This document shows positions 53,545 to 63,391 of a DNA stretch of 64,000 nt, piece by piece (the first letter of the stretch is position 1; each line of letters begins with the position of its first letter). The translations under genes and the position numbers were made by a program. The notes beneath the pieces are model-generated. The model made no database searches. It was not told where the DNA came from and was given only the letters and a program-made list of their open reading frames with translations. Origin of the DNA: CAVVYV01 sp963752585 (GTDB lineage Bacteria; Actinomycetota; Thermoleophilia; Solirubrobacterales; 70-9); the NCBI GenBank assembly GCA_963752585.1, contig CAVVYV010000008.1, positions 62,001-126,000 of the forward strand, written 5' to 3'.

Positions 53545-54857
53545 CTAGGCCGCGGCCCGGAGGCGGGGCTCGGCCTCCTTGCCCATCCAAATCACCTGAT
53601 CACGGCCGGGGCCGACGCCGACCAGCCGGATCGGGACGCCGAGGTGGTCAGTGATCGCGGCGAGGTAGTCGCGTGCCTCCTTCGGCAGGTCGGCCTCGCG
53701 GCGGCATTCCCCGATCTCGCCCTCGAAGCCCGGGAGCTCCTCGTACTCGGGCTCGACTGCAGTGGATGATCGACTGGTGATAGGGGAACCGGTCGAAGAC
53801 GGCGCCGTCGGGGTGGCGGTAGCGGACGCAGATCCGGAGCGGATCGGTGCCGGCGAGGACGTCGAGCTTGGTCACGGCGAGCGCCGTCATCCGGTTCAGG
53901 CGAACCGCGTAGCGGAGGGCGACCAGGTCGAGCCAGCCGGTCCGGCGGGGGCGTCCGGTGGTGGTGCCGCGCTCGCCGCCGCGCTCGCGGAGGCGGTCGC
54001 CGATCTCGTCCTCGAGCTCGGTCGGGAACGGGCCGGCGCCGACCCGGGTCGCGTAGGCCTTGGCGATCCCCCAGACCTCGTCGATGTCGCCGGGCCCGAC
54101 CCCGGCGCCGATGCAGGCGGCGCCGGCGACCGGGTTGGAGGAGGTGACGAACGGATAGGTGCCGTGGTCGAGGTCAAGCATCGTCCCCTGGGCGCCCTCG
54201 AAGAGCACCGTCTGGTCGCGGTCGAGCGCGTCCCAGCAGAGCCGTCGCGGTGTCGGCGATGTGGGGCTCGAGCCGGTGGCCGTAGGTGACGTAGGCCTCG
54301 GTCATCGTGTGGAGGTCGAGGTCGGGGTCCTTGGCGAAGGGGCGGAGCATCTGCTGCTTCGGCTCCATCGCGGTCATGATCTTCTTCCGGAGGATCTTCT
54401 CGTCGAGCAGGTCCTGGACCCGGATTCCGAGCCGAGCCGCCTTGTCCGAGTAGCAGGGGCCGATTCCCCGCCGGGTGGTGCCGATCTCGAGCTTCCCGAG
54501 CTTCAGCTCCCCCGCCGTGTCGAGCTTCACGTGGTAGGGCATGATCACGTGGGCGTTGGCGGAGATCCGAAGGCCGCTGACGTCGACGCCGCGGTGGCGG
54601 AGGTCCTCGATCTCGCCGGTGAGGACGCCGGGGTCGATCACCACCCCGTTGCCGACCGCGCAGATCTTGCCCGGATAGAGGATCCCCGAGGGGATCAGGT
54701 GGAACTTGAAGACGTCGCCGTCGCGGATGATCGTATGGCCGGCGTTGTTGCCGCCCTGAAAGCGGATCACGAGGTCGGCCCGCTCCGCGAGCAGGTCGGT
54801 GACCTTGCCCTTGCCCTCATCGCCCCACTGGGCGCCGACTATGACTATTCCGGGCAC
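53545..54857 (-). CDS. purA: Adenylosuccinate synthetase, two frameshifts
   Basis: First committed step of AMP synthesis from IMP. N-terminal VIVGAQWGDEGKGKVTDLL, FQGGNNAGHTI and ATTRRGIGPCYSDKAAR-like segment (GTTRRGIGPCYSDKA) are intact. One extra base near 54235-54241 and another near 53757-53763 break the frame; removing both joins TATALWDALDRDQTVLFEGAQG, the DVLAGTDPLRICVRY region, and EPEYEELPGFEGEIG with the C-terminal VGVGPGRDQVIWMG up to 53545 (~436 aa). Because the gene is essential, the indels are most likely errors. Confidence 0.94.
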
Positions 54858-54926
54858 GACCAGGGGATTATGAGGAACCGGAGCCGTCAGGCGGGCGCGG
54901 TCCGCCCAATCCCTCAGGGAGCGGGC

Positions 54927-55702
54927 TCAGGTGTCCAGTGGGCCCAGGCCGGCGCCGCCAACGGGCCCGCCGCCGGCGGAGCTCTCGCCCAGCGAGCCGG
55001 CGACCTCGGCGGAGACGCGCAGGCGGCGGTCGTCGTCGAAGAGGGGCAGCGGATCGCCGCAGATCTCGACCAGCCTGGAGACGACCCGTTCGCCGATCTG
55101 CTCCTCGAGCTCGGTCTGGTCGAGGTTGGTCGTCACCACCAGCGATCGCTGAGACTCGTAGCGCTCGTTGACCAGGGCATATAGCTGCTCGATCACCCAC
55201 TCGGTGCGGTTCTCGGCGCCGAGGTCGTCAAGGTGGAGCAGATCGACGCCGGTGAGTCGCTCGAAGAACTCGATGTAGGACTGCTCGCCGGCCTCGGCGT
55301 CGTAGGTTCGCCGGATCCGCGCGAGCAGCTTCGGCAGCGAGTAGATCGCCACCGAGCGACCCGCCTCGAGCGCCAGCCGCGAGACCAGCATCGCGAGGGT
55401 CGTCTTCCCGGTTCCGGCGCCGCCGAAGAACCACAGCCCGCGCCCGGATTCGAGGTTCTCCTCGATCCGCTCGGTGAACTCCCGTACCCGGCGGACGACG
55501 ATCTCGTTCATCTGGGTGACGGGTGGACGATCGAAGGAGACTCCGCGGTACTTCGCCGGGATCACCGACGCAACGCCCGCCAGCCTCGCTCGGGCGACGA
55601 TCCTCTCCCGGCACTCGCACGGCCGGGCGACGTCCTCGGGACCGAGGATCCAGCCGGAGCCGTCGCAGACGCCGAGCGGGCAGGGAGCTCTGTCGCCGGC
55701 AT
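54927..55702 (-). CDS. DnaC/DnaI-like helicase-loader ATPase, frameshift in N-terminus
   Basis: AAA+ protein (~257 aa after correction). Walker A FFGGAGTGKTTLAMLV, Walker B LLHLDDLGAE, sensor-1 LVVTTNLDQ and the GERVVSRLVEICG arginine region match DnaC/DnaI. The N-terminus holds a Cys cluster (CPLGVCDGSGW, then PCECRERI). The first in-frame standard start is GTG 55565, which drops the Cys cluster; adding one base at the GGG of 55683-55685 connects it to ATG 55702 (MPATELPCPLGVCDG). It lies 18 nt after dnaB, which suggests DnaB loading. Confidence 0.88.
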
Positions 55703-55720
55703 CGCGCCGCGCCGGTCAAA

Positions 55721-57145
55721 TCAGCCCTCCTCGGCGAACCCGGTGATCGGCGGCCCCTCGCCCGCGGCCTGCTGGACCGGCTGCTCCTCGCGGGCGAGGT
55801 CGGCGAACTTCGGGTAGTGGGCGAGGAAGGCGAGCTTCACCCTTCCGATCGGCCCGTTGCGGTGCTTGGCGATGATCAGCTCCGCCACCCCCGGCTCCTC
55901 GGACTCGGGGTTGTAGTACTCGTCGCGGTAGAGGAAGCCAGACCACATCCGAGTCCTGCTCGATGACTTCCGCTTTCGCTCAGGTCGGAGAGGATTGGCC
56001 GCTTGTCGGGCCGCTGCTCCGGCGCGCGGGAGAGCTGCGAGATCCCGATCACCGGGACGTCGAGCTCCCGCGCGAGGATCTTCAGGCCCCGGCTGAACTG
56101 GGCGACCTGCTCGACCCGGTTGGCCGCGTGCGTCCTCGGCGCGCATCAGCTGGAGGTAGTCGACGATCACCATCCCGAGCCCGTCGAAGCCGCGACTTCT
56201 CTCCTGCGCGTGAAGTCGCCTGGCCTTCGCTCGCAGCTCGAGCATCCCGAGGTCGGAGGAGTCGTCGATCCAGAGGGGCGCCGACTCGAGTGTGTTACAG
56301 GCCTTCACCACCTTCGGCCAGTCCTTACTCGCGACCTTGCCCTTGCGGAGCTTGTCGCCCTGGATCCGGGCCTGGGAGGAGATGAAGCGGTGGGCGAGCT
56401 CCATCTCAGACATCTCCAGCGAGAAGAGCGCCACCGGCTTCTTGTGCTTCAGGGCCACGTTCTCGGCGATGTCACAAACGATGGAACTTTTTCCCATCGC
56501 CGGCCTCGCCGCGATCACGATCAGGTTCCCGGACTGGAAGCCGCCGGTGATCTGGTCGAGCTGGCGGAAGCCCGACAGCGTTCCGGTCGCGTCGGCGGTC
56601 CCTTTCGAGAGCGCCTCGAGCTTGTCGATCTCCTCGTGGAGGATCTCGCTGAGCTCGCGGAAGTCGGCCGCGCGCTCCTGATGGGCGACCTGGAAGAGGA
56701 GGCGCTCGGCCTGCTCGACCAGCTCGGTGGGCTCACCGTCGCGCTCGGCGACCGACTGCTGGATCCGCTTCGCGGCGCCGTCGAGGCGCCGCATGAGCGC
56801 GTTCTGCTTGACGATCTGGGCGTAGTGGCGGGCGCTGCCGGGCGCGGGGACCTTCGCCGCGAGGCTGGCGACCACGTCGCGGCCGCCGATAGCCTCGAGG
56901 TTGCCGTGCTGGGAGAGGGCCTCGGAGACGGTGAGGGCGTCGACGGGGTTGGCGGCCTCGTTGAGGCGGATGATCGCCTCGAAGATCGTCCGGTGGCGGT
57001 CCCGGTAGAAGTCCTCCGCCTGCAGGTGGACCTCGAGGATCACCGGCTCGATCGTCGCCTCGGAGACCATCATCGCCCCGAGCACCGACTCCTCCGCTTC
57101 GAGGTTCTGGGGGGGAACGATGCTCGTCTTGTCGGTGGCTGCCAC
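55721..57145 (-). CDS. dnaB: Replicative DNA helicase DnaB, three +1 frameshifts
   Basis: GTG 57145 start (VAATDKTSIVPPQNLEAEESVLG). The N-terminal collar is complete; the RecA-like domain has Walker A AARPAMGKSSI, DYLQLMRAEDA and the terminal ELIIAKHRNGPIG motif. Extra bases near 56124-56133, 55958-55961 and 55937-55942 throw the frame off between roughly 55937 and 56133; removing them restores ANRVEQVAQFSRGLK, PVIGISQLSRAPEQRPDKR and CFLYRDEYYNPE (~474 aa). No intein is present. Main replicative helicase. Confidence 0.95.
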   Translation of the reverse strand: MAATDKTSIVPPQNLEAEESVLGAMMVSEATIEPVILEVHLQAEDFYRDRHRTIFEAIIRLNEAANPVDALTVSEALSQHGNLEAIGGRDVVASLAAKVPAPGSARHYAQIVKQNALMRRLDGAAKRIQQSVAERDGEPTELVEQAERLLFQVAHQERAADFRELSEILHEEIDKLEALSKGTADATGTLSGFRQLDQITGGFQSGNLIVIAARPAMGKSSIVCDIAENVALKHKKPVALFSLEMSEMELAHRFISSQARIQGDKLRKGKVASKDWPKVVKACNTLESAPLWIDDSSDLGMLELRAKARRLHAQERSRGFDGLGMVIVDYLQLMRAEDARGQPGRAGRPVQPGPEDPRAGARRPGDRDLAALPRAGAAARQAANPLRPERKRKSSSRTRMWSGFLYRDEYYNPESEEPGVAELIIAKHRNGPIGRVKLAFLAHYPKFADLAREEQPVQQAAGEGPPITGFAEEG

Positions 57146-57211
57146 TTCCCTCTCTCGCGCACGGCGTCGCCGGCCACTGGCCGGGACTCTCCTTCTCAAT
57201 AAGGGCCCTTC

Positions 57212-57257
57212 GGAGTTTGATCTCCCCCGAGGCGGAAGCTCCGTAGGGCGAAACTCC
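57212..57257 (-). promoter_or_regulatory. Inverted repeat in the dnaB leader
   Basis: GGAGTTT (57212-57218) and AAACTCC (57251-57257) form perfect 7-bp arms around a loop that itself holds a CGGA/TCCG mini-stem. It lies in the 181-bp spacer between rplI and dnaB and could be a terminator-like or regulatory leader. Confidence 0.35.
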
Positions 57258-57326
57258 AATCAATCACACCCGGTTCACTCCTGCAGCCGGGTTCGCCGGA
57301 TTTCCGAACTTTCTTTTTCCGGCGGG

Positions 57327-57779
57327 CTACTTCGCCTCGGCGACGATCGTCTTCACCTTCGCGGTGGTCCCGCCGCCGACCTCGACCTCGACCATGAAGG
57401 TCCCGGTCTCGCGGATCGGTTCCTCGAGTCGGATCTTCCTCCGGTCCACCTTGAGCCCGCGGGCGGCCTGGATCGCGTCGGCGATCTCGGCCGAGGTGAC
57501 CGAGCCGAAGAGCTTGCCATCCTCGCCGGCGCGGTGGCTGATCGTCAGCACGGTCTTCGAGAGCAGGCTCGCGGTCTCGTCCGCGCGCTCGGCCGCCCTC
57601 TCCTCGGCCGCGGCGGCCCGCTCGCGTCGCCGTCTGGCCTCCTCGAGGGAGGCATCGGTCGCCGGCTGGGCCAGCTTCCGCGGCACCAGGTAGTTGCGGA
57701 GATAACCGGGCTTGACGTCGATCGCGTCGCCCGCCTCGCCGAGCCCATCGACGTCCTTGAGCAGCACCGCCTGGGCCAT
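57327..57779 (-). CDS. rplI: 50S ribosomal protein L9
   Basis: 150 aa; MAQAVLLKDVDGLGEAGDAIDVKPGYLRNYLVP is the L9 N-terminal rRNA-binding module, then the long connecting helix and the C-terminal FGSVTSAEIADAIQAARGLKVDRRKI module. Member of the rpsF-ssb-rpsR-rplI-dnaB cluster; starts 4 nt after rpsR. Confidence 0.96.
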   Translation of the reverse strand: MAQAVLLKDVDGLGEAGDAIDVKPGYLRNYLVPRKLAQPATDASLEEARRRRERAAAAEERAAERADETASLLSKTVLTISHRAGEDGKLFGSVTSAEIADAIQAARGLKVDRRKIRLEEPIRETGTFMVEVEVGGGTTAKVKTIVAEAK

Positions 57780-57783
57780 CGGA

Positions 57784-58068
57784 TCAGCGCTCGCCGACGT
57801 AGGGGAGCAGCGCCAGCTCGCGGGCGCGTTTCACAGCGAGGGCGAGCTGCTCCTGGTGCTTGCGGGAGAGGCCGGTGACCCGCCGTGAGCGGGTCTTGCC
57901 GCGGTCGGAGATGAAGCGATGCAGCAGGGTCAGGTCCTTGTAGTCGATGTGATCGACCTTGAGGGTCGTGTACTTGCGCGGGCGACCGCGATCGCTGAGG
58001 CCGCGGCGCCTGCGGCCACCGCCGCCACTGCCACCGGGGCCCGAGTTGGATCTCTGCTGCCTTGCCAT
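57784..58068 (-). CDS. rpsR: 30S ribosomal protein S18
   Basis: 94 aa. The KVDHIDYKDLTLLHRFISDRGK and SRRVTGLSRKHQEQLALAVKRARELALLPY segments are S18. A Gly/Arg-rich N-terminal tail of ~30 residues precedes it. Binds S6 in the small-subunit platform. Confidence 0.97.
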   Translation of the reverse strand: MARQQRSNSGPGGSGGGGRRRRGLSDRGRPRKYTTLKVDHIDYKDLTLLHRFISDRGKTRSRRVTGLSRKHQEQLALAVKRARELALLPYVGER

Positions 58069-58137
58069 CGGGCGCGAATCGTACAGACGACCGAGCCCCG
58101 CCGAAGCGGGGCTCGTCTACCCGGTTGGCGAACCGAT

Positions 58138-58600
58138 CTAGAAGGGGATGTCGTCGTCGGACTTGCCGGCGCTGACCTTCTCGCCCTCGAAGTCCGAGGT
58201 ATCGGCCGGAACGTCCGAGCTCGGCTGGAAGCCGTTGCCTCCGCCGCCGGTGTTGTCGCTGCGCGAGCCGAGGAACTGGACGCTGTTGGCGATAATTTCG
58301 ACAGCCTGGCGCTTTGTCCCGTCCTGCGCCTCCCATTCGCGCCAGTCGAGGCGCCCCTCGACCGCAACCGGGCGGCCCTTGGAGAGGTAGTTGGCGCAGT
58401 TCTCGCCCTGCGCGCCCCAGACGGTGACGTCGAAGTAGTTCGGCTTGTCGACCCACTCGCCGCTGGCGCCGTCCTTGCGGCGGCTGTTCACGGCCACCCG
58501 CATCTTGCAGACGGACGTCCCGTTGGGGGTCGAGCGCAGCTCCGGGTCGCGGGTCAGATTCCCGGTGATCCGACTACGAATTGATGTTCGAGGCGCCCAA
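58138..58600 (-). CDS. ssb: Single-stranded DNA-binding protein, frameshift near start
   Basis: The OB fold (NLTRDPELRSTPNGTSVCKM, AVNSRRKDG, FDVTVWGAQGENCANYLSKG, VEGRLDWREW) and the C-terminal DDDIPF interaction tip are intact. The N-terminus (GASNINS) is read from TTG 58600, 8 nt after GGGAG, then one extra base around 58572-58583 breaks the frame before ITGNLTRDP. Without correction only 58503 (ATG, 121 aa) is available, losing the first OB strand. Corrected length ~153 aa. Coats ssDNA and recruits repair/replication proteins. Confidence 0.92.
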
Positions 58601-58654
58601 GTGGTAGCTCCCTTCCTTCGATTCCGAACTTCGATCTTAAGCGGCCGCTCGGCT

Positions 58655-58681
58655 GTTTCTCGCCCCCCGGCGGGAAGAAAC
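58655..58681 (-). repeat. Hairpin upstream of ssb
   Basis: GTTTCT and AGAAAC arms with an inner CGCC/GGCG stem and GGGG-type loop, in the 223-bp rpsF-ssb spacer. Possibly an attenuating or processing structure. The remainder of this spacer shows nothing else recognisable. Confidence 0.4.
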
Positions 58682-58823
58682 GGCGGAAACTGCGATGTGC
58701 GAGGGTGCTCCAGATGCGAGGGCGCGCCGCCAGGCGCGACCCGTTGTCGGTCGAGCGAGGAGCAACCCGTTAGTCAAGTCGCGGCGGGGGCGGCGCTCGC
58801 GGCGCTCGTCGCGATCGTGGCGA

Positions 58824-59165
58824 TCAGAGCCGATCTCGGCGGGACGCTCGGCCGTCGGGCGGAGGGTTGGTGGTCGTCTCGGGGTCGACCTTGAAGATCC
58901 GGAAGCGCAGGGTGCCGTCGGAGATCTTCAGGCTGTGGTCGAGGCGCTCGAGCAGGGCGGGCTCGCCCTGGAAGCGGTAGAAGCGGTAGTCGGCCTCGTT
59001 CCGCTGGCGGATCTCGTAGGCGAGCTTCCGCATCCCCCAGGAGTCGGCGCGGTCGAGGGTGCCGTCCGACTCGATCTGCTTGCGTACCTCGTCGGCGACC
59101 CGGTCGCGGTCGCTGTCCGCGGCCTCGGGGTCGAGCATCAGCACCAGTTCGTAGTGACGGCTCAT
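58824..59165 (-). CDS. rpsF: 30S ribosomal protein S6
   Basis: 113 aa; MSRHYELVLMLDPEAADSDR, WGMRKLAYEIRQRNEADYRFYRFQG and the KISDGTLRFRIFKVD strand are S6. First gene of the leftward replication/ribosome cluster; pairs with S18 two genes on. Confidence 0.96.
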   Translation of the reverse strand: MSRHYELVLMLDPEAADSDRDRVADEVRKQIESDGTLDRADSWGMRKLAYEIRQRNEADYRFYRFQGEPALLERLDHSLKISDGTLRFRIFKVDPETTTNPPPDGRASRRDRL

Positions 59166-59176
59166 CGCGGCGGCGA

Positions 59177-59182
59177 ACTATA
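59177..59182 (-). promoter_or_regulatory. rpsF operon -10 (TATAGT)
   Basis: TATAGT on the minus strand ends 11 nt before the rpsF ATG, so the leader is at most a few bases. It would drive the rpsF-to-purA block. Confidence 0.5.
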
Positions 59183-59225
59183 GGGAGGAGGGGAGAGAAG
59201 GGCTCGATTTGCGGCTCAGGAACGC

Positions 59226-59636
59226 GTGTCGGGATGGCGGATCCGGTGGTCGAGCGCAGGGAGGGCGGCGGCGATCGCGGTCGCGGCGCTGGCGGCGCTC
59301 GCCGTCCTCCCCTCCCTGCTCGGCGGCAGCGAGCCGCCGCCGCTGCCCGCCGACGTCGGCCTGGCGCCGGCCGCAACTCCAGCGCCCCCGCCGGTCGCCG
59401 AGCAACCCGTCGGCTCCTCCGCCAGCGGTCAAGCCGCCGTCCCGACCGAAGCGGGTCAAGGCGAAGAGGAGGTGGAGCAAGACCGTCTGGTCGAGCCGCA
59501 GAGCGGGGTGGACGCCGCCCGCCGCCAAGTTGACCGCGATCCGGAGTCTCCACCGATCAGCACCCCACCGCTGAGCGCGCCCGTCTACGCCTACCCTCTC
59601 GCGCCAACCCCACCGGAGTTCGGCTTCGAGCGGTAG
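59226..59636 (+). CDS. Secreted or anchored proline-rich protein, unknown function
   Basis: 136 aa from GTG 59226: basic N-terminus, one helix (AAAIAVAALAALAVLPSLLGG), then a Pro/Ala/Glu-rich low-complexity tail ending PTPPEFGFER. Looks like a signal-anchored envelope protein with a disordered wall-spanning region. Divergent from rpsF and convergent with otsA. Confidence 0.6.
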   Translation: MSGWRIRWSSAGRAAAIAVAALAALAVLPSLLGGSEPPPLPADVGLAPAATPAPPPVAEQPVGSSASGQAAVPTEAGQGEEEVEQDRLVEPQSGVDAARRQVDRDPESPPISTPPLSAPVYAYPLAPTPPEFGFER

Positions 59637-59640
59637 CGGC

Positions 59641-61135
59641 TCAAACCCCGTCGGGCGCTAGCGCCCGACCCGCTCGGGGGAGCTGCTTCAGGCGGATGTC
59701 GGCCATCTGCTCGTCGATCCAGTCGCCCGGGTCGCGGGAGGTGATGATCTCCTTCAGCCGCTCGGCGCGGAGCCGCTTCTCCTCCGGCTCCATCGTCAGC
59801 GCCCGGTGGATCGTGTCGGCCTGCTCCTGGATGTCGAACGGGTTGACCGAGAGGGTGCAGTCGCCGAGCTCCTCGTGGGCGCCGGTGTTCTCGGAGAGCA
59901 TCACGACCCCGTTCCGGGTGTTGAGCGTCGGCGCCTCCTTCGCCACCAGGTTCATCCCGTCGAAGAGCGAGTTGACGATCAGCAGGTCGAAGTGCTTGTA
60001 GCGGGCCACCGCCTCGGGGAAGTTCTCGTAGACGCGGAGGTCGATCGGCATCCAGTCGGTGGTGCCGTGGCGGTGGTTGACGACCGCGACCAGCGCCTCG
60101 ATCCGCTCCATGTACTCGGCGTACTCGGGGACGTCGAGGCGGGACGGCTGGAGGTGGGCGATGAAGGTGACCCGCTCGCGGAACTCCGGGTACTGCTCGA
60201 GGAAGGTGTCGAACGCCGAGAAGCCGCGGAGGACGTTCTTGGAGAGATCGGCGCGGTCGACCCGGATGATCAGGTGGTCGCGCCGGCGGCGCAGCAGCTC
60301 CTCCTCGTAGGCGGCGACCTCCTCGCTCTCGGCCGCTCGGTGGAGGCGGCCGGTGTCGATCGAGAGCGGATAGGCGCGCACCCAGGTCTCCCGGCCCTCG
60401 TGCAGTACCGCGTTGCGCTCGAAGTCGACCTCGAGCTCCATCAGCTCCCGGCAGCACTGGAGGAAGTTGCGGCAGTAGGCGGTGGTGTGGAAGCCGATGA
60501 TGTCGTTGGCGAGCATGCTCCGGTAGATCTCCTCGCGCCAGCGGTTCGGGAGGATCCGCCAGGAGTCGGGCTGCGACCAGGGGATGTGGACGAAGTAGTG
60601 GAGGAAGGCGTCGGGCCGCGCCTCCCGGATCAGCCCGGGGCAGGTGTAGAGGTGGTAGTCGTGGAGCATCACCACCGGATCCTCCTGGCCCTCGATCGCC
60701 CTCAGGGTGGCCTCGGCGATGTCGGCGTTGACGACCTTGTAGCCGTTGCGCCAGGCCTCGACCTCCTCCCGGCGGATGTCGGGCGCGTTCGAGAGGTCCC
60801 AGAGGTAATGCTGGATGAACCAGAGGATCGGGTTGGCGATCAGGTTGTAGAAGCGGTCGTAGGCCTCGGGCCGGGAGGCGACCATGATCGTCTCGTAGGA
60901 GATGCCGTCGATCTCGATCGTCACCGGCTCGCCCCCCGACTCCCTGGGCGACGACGACGTCCTCGTCGGTCATCGCCGAGGCGATCCAGAGGGCCTTGCG
61001 ATGCGAGACCAGCCCCGAGAGCGCGGTCACCAGGCCGCCGCCTCCGCGCCGCGCGAATCGCTCGTCGGTCGCGTCGCGGCCGAACTCGGCGGGGCCGCGG
61101 TTGGAGACGATCGTCAGGGGGTGGTCCCCGGGCAC
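59641..61135 (-). CDS. otsA: Trehalose-6-phosphate synthase, frameshift
   Basis: GT20 enzyme transferring glucose from UDP- or GDP-glucose to glucose-6-phosphate. LTIVSNRGPAEFGRD and GGGGLVTALSGL at the N-terminus, MLHDYHLYTCPGLIRE, HIPWSQPDSWRILP, IGFHTTAYCRNFLQCC, LIIRVDRADLSKNVLRG and NSLFDGMNLVAKE. One extra G in the run at 60932-60937 breaks the frame after DVVVAQGVG; removing it gives EPVTIEIDGISYETI and a ~497-residue protein. No fused phosphatase domain. Convergent with the proline-rich gene. Confidence 0.93.
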
Positions 61136-61182
61136 GCCCCGTTTGTAGCAGTCAAAGGGCGCGACCAGCGGGCGATCGGCGG

Positions 61183-62422
61183 CTAGCGCTCGAGCGCGGT
61201 GAAGATCCGCAGCCAGTCGAGCAGCAGGCGCGGGGTGAGGAAGCGCTCGCGGGTGCGCTCCTTGCCGGCCCGCCCCAGGCGCCGGCCGAGCTCGGGGTCG
61301 GAGAGGATCTCGATCGAGCGCTGCGCGGCGTCCTTGGAGTTCGAGACCAGGTAGCCGTCCTGGCCGTCGACGATCTGCAGCGGGATCCCGCCGACGTCGC
61401 CCCCGATCGTCGGCCGCCCCTTCCAGAGCGCTTCGGTCACCGTCAGCCCGAATCCCTCGCGGATCGACTTCTGCATCACCACGTCCGACTGCGACTGGAA
61501 CGCGTTCACCTCGATCGCCCCGACGTTGTTCAGGTTGTTGAGGATCTTGATGTCGGGGTCGCCGCCCGCGTACTCATAGGTGCGCTGGAAGAACTCCCAG
61601 CCCTCGGGGTCGTCGGTGGCCATCGAGCCGACCAGGGCGAGCTGCACCTCCGGGAGCTCCTCGGTGACGATCCGGTAGGCGTCGATCACCCCGATCGGGT
61701 CCTTCCAGGGGTCGAAGCGGGAGACCTGGCAGATCAGCGGCCGGTCGACGTCGATCCCGAACTGGTCGCAGACGTAGGAGGCGTCGTCGGGAGAGAGCGC
61801 CATGTTCTTCGGCGACAGCGGGTCGATCGCCGGCGGCACGATCCGGACGCCGCCGTGCCCGTCGAGGCCGTTGGGCACGTACTGCTCCATGTGCCAGACG
61901 GTGGCGTCGTACTCGGAGATCAGTGGGAGCAGCCGCTCGATCGGCTCCGGGTTCGGCTCGGAGAGGTCGATGTGGCAGCGCCAGACCCAGTGCTTGCCCC
62001 GGTCCCTGGGCGTTGTGGCGGATCCCGACCGGCTGCGGGTCGTGGACGATGATCACGTCCCATTCGCCGTCGAGGCTCCTGGCGTTCATCTCGTTGTAGT
62101 GGTCGAACAGCTCCCACTCGTTCGAGGTGAGCGTGTTCGGGTCGCCCTGGAGCGAGTTGTGGAGGAGCTTGGTCGCGTTGAAGAACTCCTCCCGGCCCAT
62201 GATCACCTGCCAGGAGACGTCGAGGCCGACGTCCCGCATCAGCGGCACCAGCGAGTAGAGGATCTCCGAGACCCCGCCGCCGAAGGCGGTGGCGCTGACG
62301 TGGAGGATCCGTTTGCCGCTGAGGCCCTCGGCGAGGGTGCGGATCTCCTGAACCACGCCGCGCCCCGCCAGGTGGGTGTAGTCGGCCAGCGACTTGCTGC
62401 CCAGCGCTACTTCCTGGAGCAT
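61183..62422 (-). CDS. treT: GT4 trehalose synthase-like glycosyltransferase (TreT type), frameshift
   Basis: Begins LQEVALGSKSLADYTHLAG, followed by GKRILHVSATAFGGGVSEIL, GREEFFNATKLLHNSLQG and VHDPQPVGIRH. After one extra G at the 61997-62000 run, the second frame supplies HIDLSEPNPEPIERLLPLI, MEQYVPNGLDGHG, PPAIDPLSPKNMALSPD and the GT4 donor site KSIREGFGLTVTEALWKGRP. TreT makes trehalose directly from NDP-glucose and glucose, reversibly. It sits 47 nt upstream of otsA on the same strand, so the cell may have two trehalose routes. Confidence 0.85.
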
Positions 62423-62450
62423 GTGCCCCCGCCAATAGATGCTGACCAGC

Positions 62451-63391
62451 TCAAGCGCCGAAACCTACCGGGACGCGCGCGATCAGCCGCTCGATGCCGT
62501 GATCGACGGCCGTGCAGATCGCCGCGTGGAGCTCCCGGTTGGCGGCGCAGACGCAGGAGATCTGGAACTCGTGGGTGGAGCCGAGCAGGGGCCGTCCAGC
62601 CAGGTCCTGCCCGTAGGCGTCGGTGACCACCGCGCCGGCCTCCTCGAGGCAGAGCGCCGCCGCCGCCAGGTCATAGGGCGAGTTGTTGAGGATCGCCCCG
62701 CCGCCCACCCGCTCGAACTCCTCGCGCATCCCCGGGACGTCGTCGACGATCCGCGGGCCCGGCTCGATGTAGGCGTCGAGCTGGCCGGTGGCGATCCGGG
62801 TCATGTCGTAGGTGGCGGAGCCGAGCTCGAAGCTGGCGCCGCCCACCGAGGAGGCGTCGACCAGCTCCGCCAGCACCTCCATCAACGCCAGCGCGGGCCT
62901 CCCGCGCAGCCCGTAGGTCCAGAACATCCGCTCGAGGGAGCGGTTTCCGGAGAGGCTGCGCGGCGGGCTCGAGGCCGGCGCCGCGCTCGGCGACGAAGGT
63001 CGCGCCCCCCTTCAGCTCGCTAACCACGCCGACCCGGACGTCCCCCATCGTCGGCTCCGAGTCGAGGCGGGCGGCGGCGATCGAGACGCAGCAGGACTCG
63101 AGCCCGGCGAGGGCGGGCCGGGTGCCGTCGACGGGGTCGACGATCAGCACCCACTCGGCGCGGTCGCCCGCCGGCGGAGACCATCCCCCGGTCCTCGGAG
63201 TAGAAGGCCACCTCGGGGGCGCGCTCGGCGAGGAACGCCTCCATCCGGGCCTCGGCGCGCTCGTCGATCGCGAAGGTGACGTCGCCTCCCTCGGCCTCGC
63301 CGGCGTGGACGCGTCCCTCGGGGGCGCCGAGCAGAGGCAGCACCTCCTCGCGAAGGGCGGCCGCGAGGTCGAGGCAGAGCCCCTTGATCAA
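62451..63391 (-). CDS. Inositol monophosphatase-family phosphatase, two frameshifts
   Basis: TTG 63391 start (IKGLCLDLAAALREEVLPLL), overlapping the protease stop (TTGA). The metal motif VLIVDPVDGTRPALAGLE is the IMPase DPxDGT box; GGASFELGSATYDMTRIATGQLDAYI supplies the second half. One extra base in each of two short runs (63167-63169 and 62965-62967) breaks the frame; removal joins all three parts (~312 aa). Substrate could be inositol-phosphate, fructose-1,6-bisphosphate or 3'-phosphoadenosine; position next to trehalose genes hints at sugar phosphate. Confidence 0.88.

Noticed and set aside
59806..62052. 748-aa open frame on the plus strand across otsA and treT
   Set aside because: Antisense shadow: Val/Asp/Gly/Leu-biased with no motif, while both minus-strand enzymes have conserved active-site motifs.
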